This document shows, piece after piece, positions 20,011-32,399 of a stretch of 64,000 bases of DNA. Each line of letters opens with the position of its first letter. The first letter of the stretch is position 1. Source of the stretch: Calamus simplicifolius. Its lineage: Eukaryota; Streptophyta; Magnoliopsida; Arecales; Arecaceae. The stretch is taken from contig UESW01000050.1 in assembly GCA_900491605.1 (NCBI GenBank), forward strand, positions 1-64,000, in the 5' to 3' direction. The notes beneath the pieces were generated by a model. The model did no database searches and was not told the origin of the DNA. It saw only the letters and a program-made list of their open reading frames with translations. The position numbers were made by a program, and so were the translations under genes.

Positions 20011-23000
20011 GTGAGTGGAATTCTCCTATCTTTTGACTCTATTTCCCATTCCCATCGATTAATAAGATCTCTTAGTTGATGTCGGTGCGCGCGTATAACG
20101 TTAAAGCTAAGAGGATGAGTTTAATTGTCCAGCGCTACATCACTGGTTCATGGGATAATAGTGAAAAAGAATTTATGAAAAATTATTAACGCTAAAAACA
20201 AAGCTTCTCCATTTGAGCTGTTGATCTTGAATGTATTCTTACGCACATGAGTAGATGGATGTAGAGCAGCTCCGCAAGAAATGTTGAAGGGCGTTTTGAG
20301 GTAATATGAGTAACCTAGGCTTGCAAGGTTCCCATTAGTTGACCAAATTGAATGCAGTTTGTCACTTGGTTGGGAAGAACTTGGGGCAGCATTGCTTAGT
20401 ATGGTGAAATTCTTGGCTTTGATGGCTTCCTCCCTAAATCATCCACACATCTGTGGCATGAACCAAATCTCAGATATCGTAGAAGTGGGTTGAATTCTGG
20501 AAGTACTCAAACCTTCAATTGTCCCAGCTAAGTCGGCGCTGTTTGCTTTGCTTGTTGCTGTTTGTTTTAATTGGAATAAAACAAATATGTATAAAGACAC
20601 CACGTGGCCTTCAGTACAAGCAGATAAACAATTAAATGATCGAGGGCTTGTTTAGATGCATTGGAAATCCCCATTTTGATCACATTATTTCACCAGAGTT
20701 TCGCATCTCTTTCTTTTTTCAATTTTATGTGAGCTGTTGTGTTTCAAAGCTTATGCATTCTCTACATGTCATTCATTTGAAAGTTCTAACTTCGTTTTGG
20801 TTTCGGTTGGGTTTTGAAGTTATGGTTTCAATGGCAGTTTCAGCTTAACTTTCCCAGTGTGACGTAAATTTTAATGATGGAAATTAAGAAAAAAGGGAAA
20901 CATGTCCTGAAAACTTATATCACATAATTTTTAAGTATAATATTATGTGCTTATAATCTTTAAATTTGTAGCTTTGATGTTTTTTAGGCTGAGGGCTTGA
21001 AACTATAAGAAACTAAAATCTTTAAAAGAACCAATGGAATATTAAAAATCATATCACATTCAAATTGCTTGATAAGGATCTAGTTTTAGACATTTAACAA
21101 TGTATACATATATCTAGTAGCATGGACTGCAATGCTTCTGTAGAATTGAGGCTTCAATCCTGTCTGTGCAAAAATGATGTATGGAGATTGCAGGTAGCAT
21201 GATGGTGAGCTGATCGCATTTCAGCAACCTTCACAAATTTGCTTACCGTAAATTAAGTGTTTTTGAGATGTGGACATCCTGTCATTCTTTTCTATGGCCT
21301 TTCTTTTGTAAGTTTAAATTCAATGACTAAATAGCCACATGCTGGTGGCTTTTCAAATGTATTAGTCACAGATTATTTTTTTCATATCTTTCTGTTGTGA
21401 AGTAATAGCAAAATCATTGCTAGTCAACTACTTGAATCTTCATGCTTTCATCTGTAACCCTTATAATTGATCATGCACAACCTATCAATGAATTTGAACA
21501 ATGTTTACAGTTAATTGTGGATTCGATCTGAATTTCATGCTGCAAAGGTGTGATATTTTCCCCCCCTTTTTTTCTGGAACTGCCATAGGTATCTGGATAT
21601 TCCAATATTGAGGACTTAATTTGCAATCCTTTTTCAAGAAGGCATTTAGCAGATCAACCTCGTCGAGCTCTGCCCCCTGCCTCAGCTCCAACTCTGGCTC
21701 CTATGTCAGCTCCAATCTCTGCTGCAAGAATTAAAGCGCCTGCTTCTGGTCCAGCTCCATCTCCTCATCCAGGAGTTGGAACGCCTCGTTTTGGTCCAGC
21801 TCGATCTCCTCATCCAGGAGTTGGAACGCCTCGTTTTGGTCCAGCACCATCTTCCAATCCTGCTCCTGCAATTCTCCAGCTCCTGAAAATCAATCATCAG
21901 CAAATTCCCATAATCTAACCCCAGGTTCTGCTCCAGTTTTACCATCAAAGAAGTCGGACAATAATGAAAGAACAATTATCATTGCTGTGTTTCTTACTGC
22001 TGCTGGGACATCTTTTATGGCTGCATGTCTATTCTGCTGCTATCGGAAATGTTGTGGAGACATTACTGGCTCAATAAATGGGCAAAGAGATGAGCGGCCC
22101 CTTCTTTCGTTAGGCTTAAGTGATTTCTCTGGTACAGAAATGTTAAACACTGATTCTTATAAGCATATTTTGAAATTGTAGTTGCTAATTTGCAGGTCTT
22201 CTTTTCAGGCTGGTCACCTAAGTCTTTTGGAATAAGATACTTCAACTCAGAAGGATAAGATTGGAGGTCTGTCTCTCAAAACTGACCCAGGCCGAAATAA
22301 TCATGTTTTATCTTCGGACATTAGCTCAGATGGAACTCAAACTTCTGACATACGTTCTGGAAATTCTAGTTCTTCAACTGAGATGTCTATTATCTCTAGC
22401 AATGATTTTGAGCCAGGACCACCACCTCCTCCACCTGTTATGATTCCTACTATTAAGAAAGTTGCTCCATCACCTCCTGCTTCAGCCCCTCCTGCTCCAC
22501 CACCTCCACCTGTTATGTCTCCTATTAGGAAGGTTGGTCTGGCACCTCCTGCTCCACCCCTCCATTACCCAATTCAAAGCCTGGTCCTCAGCCTCCACCA
22601 CTACCTAAAGGTGCTCTCCCTTCTCGTCTGCCAGAAGGAGGCTTGATTTCAAGAGTTACTCAGCCATCATCTATTGGGCCAAATCGTTCAGGTGATGCAG
22701 CTTCTGCCCAGCATTTTGGTGCAGAAGATGATGCCAATGCTCCCACCCAGAAGACCAAGCTGAAGCCATTCTTTTGGGATAAAGTCCGTGCAAACCCTGA
22801 TCAATCCATGGTCTGGGATCGGATTAGATCGGGTTCATTCAAGTAAGCTTCGTTGTTCAAAATTATTGGTGTTGTCAGTTATTTTTTATCATCATATTGT
22901 ATACCACGGAACCATCAATTTATGATCATCAATTTACAGGTTCAGTGAAGAGATGATACAAACATTATTTGGCTACAACTATGCTAGCAGAAACAAGAGT

Positions 23001-26000
23001 GAGGGTAAGGAATCATCATCTAATGTTCCTCCACCTGGATGTGTTCGGCTTATTGATCCCAAGAAGTCGCAGAATTTGGCAATTTCCTTAAAAGCATTGA
23101 ATGTGAAAACAGAAGAAGTTTGTCATGCACTTATGGAAGGTAAATTTTCGTCATCTTTTGGGGGCTTGTAGAAACTTCCCTACCATATCTTCTTGGATAT
23201 CAATGAATCAAGAAGAAATTTAGCATATTTCTTATATGCAGAACAAGTCTTGAGGCCTACAGTAAGCTCAGAACAACTTGTTTTGCTTTTCTATATGCCA
23301 CTGGTCTATGCAAGTTGCTTGCCTGGTTTCATGATTATCATACGAAGTTGATCACTGGACAGAATTTTCCCCTGCATTTGTCTTTGTGAAAATACTTTAT
23401 TATATGTTGCTCTAGTGCAATAGCATGATATTTTTCTTATCTTTGCTGACTAAGGAAGTAGCTTCCCGTGAGATTTGTCAGTTATTTGACTATATTAATG
23501 ATCAAATGTATTATGCACCAATCTTCTGCTTATTTTCTTCCAACCAGGAAAGAAACTACCTGTGGAGCTACTTATAACATTGTTGAGAATGTCACCCACG
23601 GCCGATGAAGAGATGAAGCTTAAGGTTTATGGTGGCAACCTGTCCCAACTTGGACCTGCAGAACAGTTCCTAAAGGTTGTGGTGGATATACCATTTGCTT
23701 TTAAACGGATGGATGCATTGCTATTCATGGCTTCTCTACAAGAGGATGTCTTGGTTATAAAGGAATCATTTGCTACTCTAGAGGCAAGTATTGTGATCTA
23801 GAATTTCTTTATATATTTTCTTAATGCTTACTGATGCTTGCATGACCATAACCTACAAAACTATTTACATAATTCTTGTAACCAGCCAACTGGCCTTCAG
23901 TGTTTATTCACAGGTTCTCCTTTTTCTAAAAGTTGCCCTTGCCATGCATTAGGCCCTAATCCATAGGAGGTTGATGTTTGGTTGAGAACAGTTTGAAAAC
24001 TTCAAATATAACATTCTTCAATTTGTAAAGCCATCCCCATGTAGATAAGGTTATCTAGTTGAGGTTAAGTTAGCTTTTAATTTCTTATCCTATAAGTTCA
24101 ATCACTTTCTTTGGAAGAATAAAGGAAATATGGGAATTGCCTAGGGAAAGATCAAAATTTCCACATAAGCAACAAAGTATAACCCATTTTTTAAAAGTAT
24201 AGGCACTACCTTATCTAAGGCCAAATCATTTGAATTTCTTTTCACTGAATCCATCCAAAAGCACTTAGCTGAAAACAAAACTACTTACAACAATTAGTAT
24301 TCTTCTCAACTTCTTGATTTAGGTATTAAAATAAAAATATAATAGTTAGTAAAGTCTAGAATTCCTTTTCAAATGTAGAATATGCAATTGTCAACGACAT
24401 AGTTCATGCTATCTGAAATATGTGCTATCATTAATATTCAGTCCATGTTTTCATGCTATGGTATTGCATTGCATGTTTCAATATATTTCTGCACATGCTT
24501 GCATTCTTTATGCCTAACGAAAATTATGCAGTAAATAAATTGTAAGAATTTTGTTATGGTTAAATTAATGTAAAAACTTGGCATATGCATCTAATTAATC
24601 ATTTGTGCCCTCTAATAACCCAATTTTCTTAAGTGACTGTTCTAGGGATTACAAAGGAATGCAATCCTCCTAGTAGAGGATTTACATGACGATGGGATTC
24701 ACCTAACTTTTGCTAGTGATCATGTCCTCCTAGGATTGTTCATCCATCTTTTGCTTTTTTTTTCAAAAACGAATTTTGAGTGAAAAAGCAAAGACCTATC
24801 ACTTGTGAAGATACTCTTTAATATGAGACTCTTTGTGCATGTCAATGAAGCAATGTCTAGTATTCTGAAGTAGATTCACCGTTACAGAATGTAAACAGCT
24901 ACATTTGTTTCTAATAATTATCCTTAGTACTTGCATATTGTATATCCAAATTTCATTGAGGTGCAAATCTAAATGCTTAAAGTTTATCTATACTCACTTA
25001 TAAGATTGATTAACGTAATACATGCTTTTCACACTTTAGCAATTCTTATCTGTTTCAATCCTCTCTTTTCCAAGCCCTATCCAACTCATATCCCTACATA
25101 TTTAGAGCAACTATGGTTATTGCATGGTATTCATTTATACTTATATTTGCTTCTTAGATATGCATATTGATTTTAGGATTTAATAAATATAGTCTTCAGT
25201 ATTCATATTTGTCAACAAAATGTAGATATTTTCATGAACTTGCATGTTCCATTTAGACCTAAAAAGACTTGGAAAGAGTGCAGGAAATTGGCCAAAACTT
25301 TGAAATGGGATTGATACAATTTTAATTGCAAAGTGAAAGGACTCAGTGTTTGATGTTTTTGTATGTTGATCATATGAGGAGAACATTCTAGAAGTAAAAC
25401 ATTAGCAACATCGCCACCAAAAATAATGTTAGATTATAATTGTAAGCTGCGACTTATGATTATTTCATGAATAACTTGGTGAATAATTTGTAAAATCTAC
25501 AACTTGTTGTATGTTTCATGAACAATTCAGTTATTGAAAAATAGTTCAGAAAATCATCTAATCAGTGAATAATACAAAAGTTGTTCAGCAGGTTTGAGAA
25601 TATTGTTATATTGCATGAAAATTACTGAGATGCCTTCTAGCCTATTATCCACATCATTACAAGTTGAAACCTTGATTTGCACCAAAATTAGATTGATAAT
25701 TGATTTTCTTTTCAATTCATTGGTCTTAGCATGTCAAATGCTCCACTTATATTTGAAATCTTCCTGTGGTTCAAGTGGTGCATAAAGATCCTTTTAATTA
25801 CATTTGGTGCTCTTGTTAGGGAATGAAGGAAAATGTTGTACCATGTTTGTAGTGCTAAGCGTTGATAGCAAAAGGTGTGACCTTGCAAAAATGATGATAA
25901 AAGCATACCCTTGATGTGCTAGGATAATTTTTTGTAACCATATATTGACAACATGTTTTAGAAGTCCAAACTTACATTTTGGTCCATCTAGATGGATTGT

Positions 26001-27881
26001 TTAACGTACATCATTGATTATATGAAACATGTGATGTTGTTACCTAATGCATGCACTGATCCTTTTAGAGAAAACTGGCCCACATGGTAATGCAACTAGC
26101 TTTGTGTTATGTGAAAGAAATTGAGGAGAAGAAACATGAACGAGATTCAGTCTGCAAGAGGAAAATAAATAATTTGTTCCATTGAAATGAATTATTCGTT
26201 TAAGGTTCTTTCAACTGCAATGGCCATAACAATCGACATGGGTCCATATCATGGTGTATAATTGCAATATGCTATTGTACAAGCTAATTAATGCATCCTA
26301 GGTTTATCCTTATGGAAGCTTATGTAATGGAGGGCGCGTGGTACGAGATTGGAATCAGCACTAAAAGTGTAGATTGTGTGATATCGTTGCTAAAAGAACT
26401 TGGGTAATCAAGGAGGCAGGAGACAATATCAAAATTGTAGGATAATAGCTCAAAATCAACCATATAACATGACATTCAGTGAGGATGTCATGCTGTCAAT
26501 CGTGACATCTGTGATATAAATTGGCATTTAATTTTACTCCATGAATATACTGGGAACTTTACCCCAGAACAAGAGTATAAACTGTGAAACCTCACATTTA
26601 CAATTTTAGGAATTCAAGAGTGCCAACATCTAGTTGTTCTGCAATTCGCTTCAGTTCCACTTGAGTCAAATGTCTATTTGAAAACATCACGCTAAATTCC
26701 CTGCAAGTTTATCCATTTATAACATAATTGTTCTTTTTGTCTATGATATGTTGGGCTTTGCTCAAAGTTTGACGTATGCCTTTTGGATCCTGGTATGAGA
26801 CCTAAAGGATGGATGGTACTTGGTTGAACCTAGAATCAGCATGATTGTTCACATCATCTTCATTAAATTATCTTGTAGTCTGGTTTTAGTAGCGTGTGTA
26901 CTTGAGTGGGTGCTATCATATTGAGTCTGCATCGAGTCAAGTTGGCGTTGCTCATTTGCAAGTGTTATGGTAGACAGGTAGAACAAAGTTATAAATATAA
27001 GTCTTCAAATTTTACTAATGTGTTTTCGAATCTTTTATACCAGGTAGCTTGCACAGAGCTCAGAAGTAGCCGTTTGTTCTTGAAGCTATTAGAGGCTGTT
27101 CTTAAAATGGGAAACCGCATGAATGATGGCACCTTCCGCGGAGGTGCTCAGGCATTTAAGCTTGATACACTTCTGAAGTTATCAGATGTCAAAGGCACTG
27201 ATGGAAAGACCACACTCTTGCATTTTGTTGTTCAGGAGATCATCCGGTCTGAAGGTGTGCGTGCTGCACGGTTGGCAAGTGAGAGTGGGAGCACCTCTAG
27301 CCTGGCACGCTTGCACCTAAATCTGATGAAGATCTTCCAGAGAAAGTGGAGATTACTACTGTGACCTTGGCCTTAAGGTTATTTCAGGCCTGAGCAGTGA
27401 ACTTGAGAATGTAAAGAAGGCAGCAGGATTGGATGGTGATGTGTTAACAAACATGGTGGCAAGCTGTCGTCATAGATTGTTGAAGACGAAGGAGTTCTTG
27501 GACAATGATATGAGGAACTTGGATGAGGATGGTGGCTTCTACCACTCACTAAAGTGTTTTATAGAGCATGCTGAGACTGATATTGCTTTCTTAACTGAAG
27601 AAGAAAAGAGAATAAAATCACTGGTAAAGAGCACCACCAACTATTTTCATGGGGATGCAGGGAAGGACGAGGGTCTGCGGTTGTTTGTTATTGTGCGGGA
27701 TTTTCTTGGGATGCTGGATAAAGCTTGCAAGGAAGTGAGAAAATCACCACTGAAGACAATCAAAACACCAAAGACTAGGGACAAATCATCAATGGCAAAT
27801 GTCCCAGATCTCCGACAGTTGCTGTTTCCGGCAATTAGGGATCGGCGGGTAGAGGATTCAAGTTCTGATGAAGAGTCTTAA
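19856..27881 (+). CDS. Class I formin-like protein (actin nucleator), frame broken
   Basis: Class I plant formins sit in the plasma membrane and nucleate and bundle actin at the cell cortex. In order: a signal-peptide-like start (MDVGKFGFLCVCVVLLAILM, 19856), a Pro/Ala-rich ectodomain with a repeated PGVGTPRFGPA, a transmembrane helix TIIIAVFLTAAGTSFMAACL followed by basic residues, FH1 proline runs (PPPPPPVM twice), and an FH2 domain from KPFFWDKVRANPD through GNRMNDGTFRGGAQAFKL to a C-terminal RQLLFPAIRDRR. Exons: 19856-20010, (20254-20299?), 21589-22131, 22209-22842, 22940-23139, 23548-23783, 27044-27881. At least five single-base shifts occur (near 19955, 21866, 22240, 22560 and 27310-27345). 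Splice sites are intact. It is a recent pseudogene or a gene with assembly indels. The exact formin number cannot be assigned. Confidence 0.88.
20254..20299 (+). pseudogene. Possible formin exon 2 with two TGA codons
   Basis: In phase with exon 1 the stretch reads MDVEQLRKKC, TGA, RAF, TGA, and is followed by GTAATA. EQL..KC at this place recalls the EQLW..CR segment of class I formin ectodomains. Both TGA codons could come from CGA by C-to-T change. Weak; the rest of the usual ectodomain between 20300 and 21588 was not found. Confidence 0.3.
21589..22131 (+). CDS. Formin exon: ectodomain end and transmembrane helix
   Basis: Acceptor CCATAG ends at 21588 and donor GTACAG starts at 22132. It reads SGYSNIEDLICNPFSRRHLA, then Pro/Ala-rich repeats. 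A frameshift near 21866 moves to a frame that gives SKKSDNNERTIIIAVF, a hydrophobic helix of about 21 residues, CCYRKCCG, and DERPLLSLGLSDF. The DERPLLSLSLSDFS-type motif after the membrane anchor is characteristic of class I plant formins. Confidence 0.8.
22209..22842 (+). CDS. Formin exon: FH1 proline-rich region and FH2 start
   Basis: A 77-bp intron (22132-22208) precedes. It reads GWSPKSFGI, then shifts frame near 22240 to QKDKIGGLSLKTDPGRNNHV. FH1 has EPGPPPPPPVM and APPAPPPPPVMSP, sites for profilin-actin. A C-run indel near 22560 shifts to LPNSKPGPQPPPLPKGALPS. The exon ends in the FH2 lasso, KLKPFFWDKVRANPDQSMVW, with donor GTAAGC at 22843. Confidence 0.85.
22940..23139 (+). CDS. Formin FH2 exon
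   Basis: Fully open between acceptor TTTACAG and donor GTAAAT. It reads FSEEMIQTLFGYNYASRNKS, GCVRLIDPKKSQNLAISLKA, LNVKTEEVCHALMEG. DPKKSQN-I is the conserved FH2 knob region that contacts actin. Confidence 0.9.
23548..23783 (+). CDS. Formin FH2 exon ending in a GC donor
   Basis: Open throughout: KKLPVELLITLLRMSPTADE, LSQLGPAEQFLKVVVDIPFA, FKRMDALLFMASLQEDV, ESFATLE. It is followed by GCAAGT instead of GT. Joining to VACTELRSSRLF at 27044 restores the expected TLE-VAC sequence exactly, so this is a GC-AG intron. Confidence 0.9.
23784..27043 (+). other. GC-AG intron of the formin gene (3,260 bp)
   Basis: The 5' site is GAG/GCAAGT and the 3' site TTTATACCAG/GTAGC. The interior is AT-rich with only short open frames, and I see no nested gene. 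Confidence 0.85.
27044..27881 (+). CDS. Formin last exon: FH2 end and C-terminus
   Basis: It starts VACTELRSSRLFLKLLEAVL and holds GNRMNDGTFRGGAQAFKLDT and GKTTLLHFVVQEIIRSEGVR. The frame shifts twice between about 27310 and 27345 (ESGSTSSLA, then KSDEDLPEKV, then GDYYCDLGLKVISGL). It runs on through a helical region to YFHGDAGKDEGLRLFVIVRD and ends SSSDEES, TAA. Confidence 0.9.
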
Positions 27882-28329
27882 AGCTTTTATGGGAGGGTTG
27901 TGTGGTATATCAGAGTCTGTAGACAAGAACCTTTACAACTACTACACACAGGAAAAAAAAGAGTGATTCATTTAAATGTGTAAATACTGCCAAAAAGATG
28001 ATTCATGTTCATGTACACCATTATAATGTTCTTTTAGCTTGCTTAAAATTTTTGAAATGAGGTTTGATAATTTTATGATACATTAAATGCCAGACAATGG
28101 GGCTGCCTAATTAGTACTGGGAAAAGATATTTTATTTTTGGAGGAAATGGTAATCTTGCATTATATTTCTACTCCAAAGTGGCATTATTTTTGTGCAGTC
28201 TTATAAAGGAATTGAATTCTGCAATATACTTATTTAGTTTTAGGAAAGGAATTGAATTATTCTTCATATTATTATTATTGGAGGAGTGGGATTTTAGGAA
28301 AGGAAAAAAAAAAGGGAAAGAATTAGAGA
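27882..28329. other. Formin 3' flank
   Basis: Includes the presumed 3' UTR. No clear AATAAA near the stop. AT-rich, no other gene. Confidence 0.5.
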
Positions 28330-29690
28330 TATATCTTTAAAGATTATGTCATCTAATTTTTAAAGTTATATAAGTGGTTCTTTCCTTTTTCGCATTTTAT
28401 CCTCATAATTATTTCCTATTTTGTTAAATAAACGAATATATCTTCACATTAATCAAGAGATTTACGGTAGGCCCACTGTTAGACCTTACCTGCATCAATT
28501 TGAACCTCGGCTCTTATGCTGATAAAGCCACACTACTCATTGAACAAGGGCTTTGCTAATAAGGGGTCAAAACAAGGCCAAATTTATTCAAAATCAAACT
28601 TCTATCCTCCTGTACAAGTGATGATACCATCTAAACTAAGATCTAAAATATACTTTCATAAAGCTCTTCCTGCCTTTAGCCAGACGTCTTTGCATATGCC
28701 CTTCTAAAGGCATTCCTTTTCTTTTTTTTAAAACAAAATGTGAAGCAAAGTATCACTTCTTGCCCTAATTAATTATGCATGTTATAATTAATATTAGCAT
28801 CCCTTTGGGAGGTTCCAAGTTTGATTCTTATATGGTGCATCTCAAAAAAATTGGACCTAGTCTCCATGTATCTCTTAAAAAAAAAAAAATCATTGCATAT
28901 AATTTCAACATTGCTTACTTGTCCACTCTTTTTTCAAAATAAACCCTCTAAATTACTTGTTAGGTTTATATTAAATTATATTTTGGATTCAAACTGAGCT
29001 ATAACCTACTGATTGCACTATTCTACCATGTGTGGGGAGCTTCAAGGTTCAATCTTTAATGATGATATTTTCAGATAAAATGAGTTAGACATCTTATGTC
29101 TAATGCATTTACTTTATTCTCATAATTCAAACAATAAAATCGGTCCCAATATCTATGCATATCTCAAAAAAAAAAAAAATCATTGCACATAATTTCAACA
29201 TTGTTTACTTGTTCCATTTTTTTTAATATAAATACTCCAAAATACTTTTTCAGTTTGGATTAAATTGTATTTTGGATTCAAATTAAGGTATAATCTAGTG
29301 ACTATACTCCTTTACCATGTGGGAAAGAGTTAAGATGTGACCCTTAGTGGAGATGTTTTTTTGGATAAAATGACCTAAGTACTTCTAGTGGCTAATGTTT
29401 CCACTGTTATTCTAATAATTTAAAAAAAAAAAGAAAAAAAAGAAGAAGTTCCATTCTAAATGTTATAGGTCATAGTTGATGTTTTGAATTACTCATGGTG
29501 GTCATCAGTTATATGAGACTAAGATTATCTAAACTTCAGGGGAAAAAAAAGAAAAGAATAAAAAATATATATTTAAAATTATATCATCTAATTTTCAAAG
29601 GTTTGCAAGTGATTCTTTCCCTTTTTGGCATTTCATACTGGTGATACTTTTTCTTTTTATTAAATGCAAGAGTTCTCCTTCACATTAATG
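28330..29690. repeat. Diverged local direct duplication in AT-rich DNA
   Basis: The stretch about 28865-29110 (AATCATTGCATATAATTTCA ... TTTTGGATTCAAACTGAG) recurs at about 29175-29400. 28330-28430 (TATGTCATCTAATTTTTAAAG, AGTGGTTCTTTCC) recurs at 29575-29690. Copies differ by many substitutions and indels. No coding content. Confidence 0.6.
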
Positions 29691-29933
29691 AGAAGATATG
29701 GAGTTAAGTTCAGTGCTAGAATTAATTGTACGTGACTAAGGTTATTTTTTTAAAAAAATAAAATAAAAATATATATTTTTATAGGTCACATTTAATTTTG
29801 TAAAACAAAAGACTGTACATATAATTTTTAAAATTAAAAAGATAAAGTGGGATTTGAAAAGTAAAAATCTTTTATAAATTGTATATATTTTTAAAAATTA
29901 GAAATTGTAAATATATATAAATTGTATAAGTTA

Positions 29934-29998
29934 AGTGGGATTTGAAATCCACGGCCTCTCACCAGAACTTAAAGAGTCTGGCGCTCGGCCATGCTGAC
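29934..29998 (-). pseudogene. tRNA-Leu-like relic
   Basis: On the minus strand GTCAGCATGGCCGAG resembles the 5' end and A box of plant tRNA-Leu. CGCCAGACT...AAGTTCTGG resembles its anticodon arm, and GTGGATTTCAAATCCCAC its T arm. About ten bases of the D arm are missing and the anticodon loop is altered, so it cannot be functional. It could also be the head of a tRNA-derived SINE. Confidence 0.6.
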
Positions 29999-30816
29999 TT
30001 CCCCTCCATAAAACGCCGAATACAATCACTTCAAAATCTTGCTGCTATTATCTTTATTTTTTTAAAAAAATGACGTGAGATGGGCTGGCTAAATGGAACC
30101 CTTTTTTCACCCAGTAATAAATAGAGTAATCGCTATATCACATTCAGTTCCATGTCTTCTCCTTTCGTTCTTCTACTCTGATTTTCCCCCCCATATCCAG
30201 TGAGCTATTCCATTATCTAGTCATAGTAAATACTATGCTTTGAGATCCTAGCAAGAAATATATAAAATTTATCAAAATTGAAAGAAGAAAACTATTTCAA
30301 CAGTAATAAATAAGAAAACTAAAGATGTTTAAATGGGTATATCCACAAATGCAATCAAGAATTACTACAATGGAAGAGGCAGTGAAAAAAATTCATCAAA
30401 ATTTTAATAATATCATATATTTCTTTGATAATTTATGGCTTGTTTATCATCATTTTGTGCAGCACATGTATTATTACACTGTTAGTAACTGGTTTGAGAC
30501 CAGTTCAATACTTCATGAATCTAAAAATCAAGGGCTTCTTCACTATTTTGGACAGAATTTAACCATTCATGCAGGTGCAAATGGAACGTTGGACACCATC
30601 AAATTGTTAATTTTGGATTTTAAGAACTGTAATGAATGATAACATTAGAACTAGAGATAATAAAGCTTGTTTCTAACTGAAGCCACATGTTTTAAGCATC
30701 AAATACTTGGTTGGAAAGCTCTGTTCTTTGGAAGGTAATATGCTCATTTCCAAGTATATTTTTTTTTCTAAGCTCATTATTATCAACCTAAAGAAAAGAT
30801 TCTTAGATGGCACTGC

Positions 30817-30852
<36 letters not shown>

Positions 30853-31519
30853 AGTGCGCAGATAACCTGATCCAAAAGAAACTTCACAAACTTACATGGT
30901 TGAATGCATTGAATTTGCAGGCAATATCACAGACCATACAACCAAGTCAGAGCTTGGAACGAGTGGAATGATAAGCCACTACGACATCATAATTCTCAGA
31001 ATACCAACTTAATTAAGGAAGAAAAAAATTTTTCTGTTATTGTAAAAAGAGAGACAAGTATACTGCATGTCCAATCTGACAAGGCCACCAGAAACATTGC
31101 TTACAAATTATAACAATCAAACAGAAGTCAGGCCTGGAAACAAACGATGCAACATTCCTGGATAAACATTAAAAGAATCATGACCAACCAAATGGTTGAT
31201 AATTTTCTGTTGCTTATAATCACTTATCCTCCACAGACATTCATTATGATGCAACACTGATTACATTCCAAATAACAATGCTTGCAAGGTCCATGCTCGC
31301 ACATTTCATGAGAGAGAGTCTACTAGGTCTGCTGGGAAGTTTGGACCATGACTTAGAACAAGATTCTTTTCTTATTCATAAAGGAAAGGAAACATTAACA
31401 TCGATCAAGGGAACACAATTGAGCACATGCTGAAGCTGCACCAACTGCTTTGCAAGTTCTGCTTCCCGGATCAGCATTTCATCTGACCAATTTTAGCTGT
31501 GTTGGATCACTGTCACTCT
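29999..31519. other. Spacer without a recognised gene
   Basis: It holds a 104-codon open frame (30325-30639, +, MFKWVYPQMQSRITTMEEAV) that I do not recognise and that lacks any domain signature, and the TC microsatellite at 30820-30851. Otherwise it is unremarkable. Confidence 0.4.
30820..30851. repeat. (CT)n microsatellite
   Basis: An uninterrupted run of about 16 CT dinucleotides. Confidence 0.97.
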
Positions 31520-31990
31520 CCACTTGGAGGAAAAGGGAGGACTGCCAAGAAACCCCTTCATGGGGTTGAGTATCAGAATGCCATCAAGGTACCAGAAGCT
31601 ATCGGGAGTTGGGAAGCAGCTTGCTTGAATGCTTGGTAGATGAGAGCAAGGTACTCATCTTTGTAGTGACAGCAGCCATCCTTAGGCATGTCATTAAGTC
31701 AGTGGAATCCTTTCTTCATGGCAGTGTCCAATTCAACAAAGTGATATGAGTGAGGTTGCCTAACAAGAAAAACACTTGGGTGGTGCAGAGGATAGTGGAA
31801 GAGATGGGGCTTGACCATGCTGCAATGGCCAAGTTCGACGAGAATGACAAAGATGACGACTTCTGCGGGGGGACGTACAGTAACAAGAGAGGCCAACTTT
31901 TGGAAGTATCGAGGCAGATCCACTGCATATTGATAGGAATTCCAACACGAAGATGGAGTATTTATGTGCCTGGACCTTCAACGTACTTCC
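31520..31990 (+). pseudogene. NB-ARC-like fragment, left arm of an inverted repeat
   Basis: The + strand reads VQFNKVI, TGA, VRLPNKKNTWVVQRIVEEMG, LDHAAMAKFDEND. This fits the F-.VIWV.....VQ..IAEE.GLD pattern of plant NBS-LRR resistance genes, with the Trp codon mutated to TGA. The upstream P-loop is not readable in this arm. Similarity to the reverse complement of 32400-32850 is strong. Confidence 0.45.
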
Positions 31991-32399
31991 ATTGATGCAC
32001 TCAGGTAGCAGCATACAGTGGACATTGCTAGTCCTATCCCCTTGGCTGCATCACGCCCTTCAGACATACTTTAAAAATTCTAATTCTTTCAGCCAGCGGT
32101 AACTTGAACCAGACATTGTGAATGATAAAATTGCAAGGATTAGATTCGAGAACCTTTCAGCCATCCCCTTCTTATATTTGCTTTGATACATCAATATAGT
32201 AGCACATAGGATAAAACTTTCCATCCAGCAGGCTCCATCTCCTTCTATAACTTGGTGTTGATAATCTCAATGATTCAATAGCACAGATAGATTAGAAGGG
32301 ACAGTGGAGTACCTCCGGTGGTGGAATGGTGCTTTTACTGCGACAAACCACTTCCATGGCCTTTCTGATCCAAGTCCTTCTTCAGCTCCATGTTGAGCA
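31991..32399. other. Spacer between the inverted NB-ARC-like arms
   Basis: About 410 bp with no similarity seen between its two halves and no open frame of note. Confidence 0.5.

Noticed and set aside
30325..30639. 104-codon frame as a gene
   Set aside because: No recognised family, AT-rich surroundings and no support from neighbours. Recorded only as part of the spacer.
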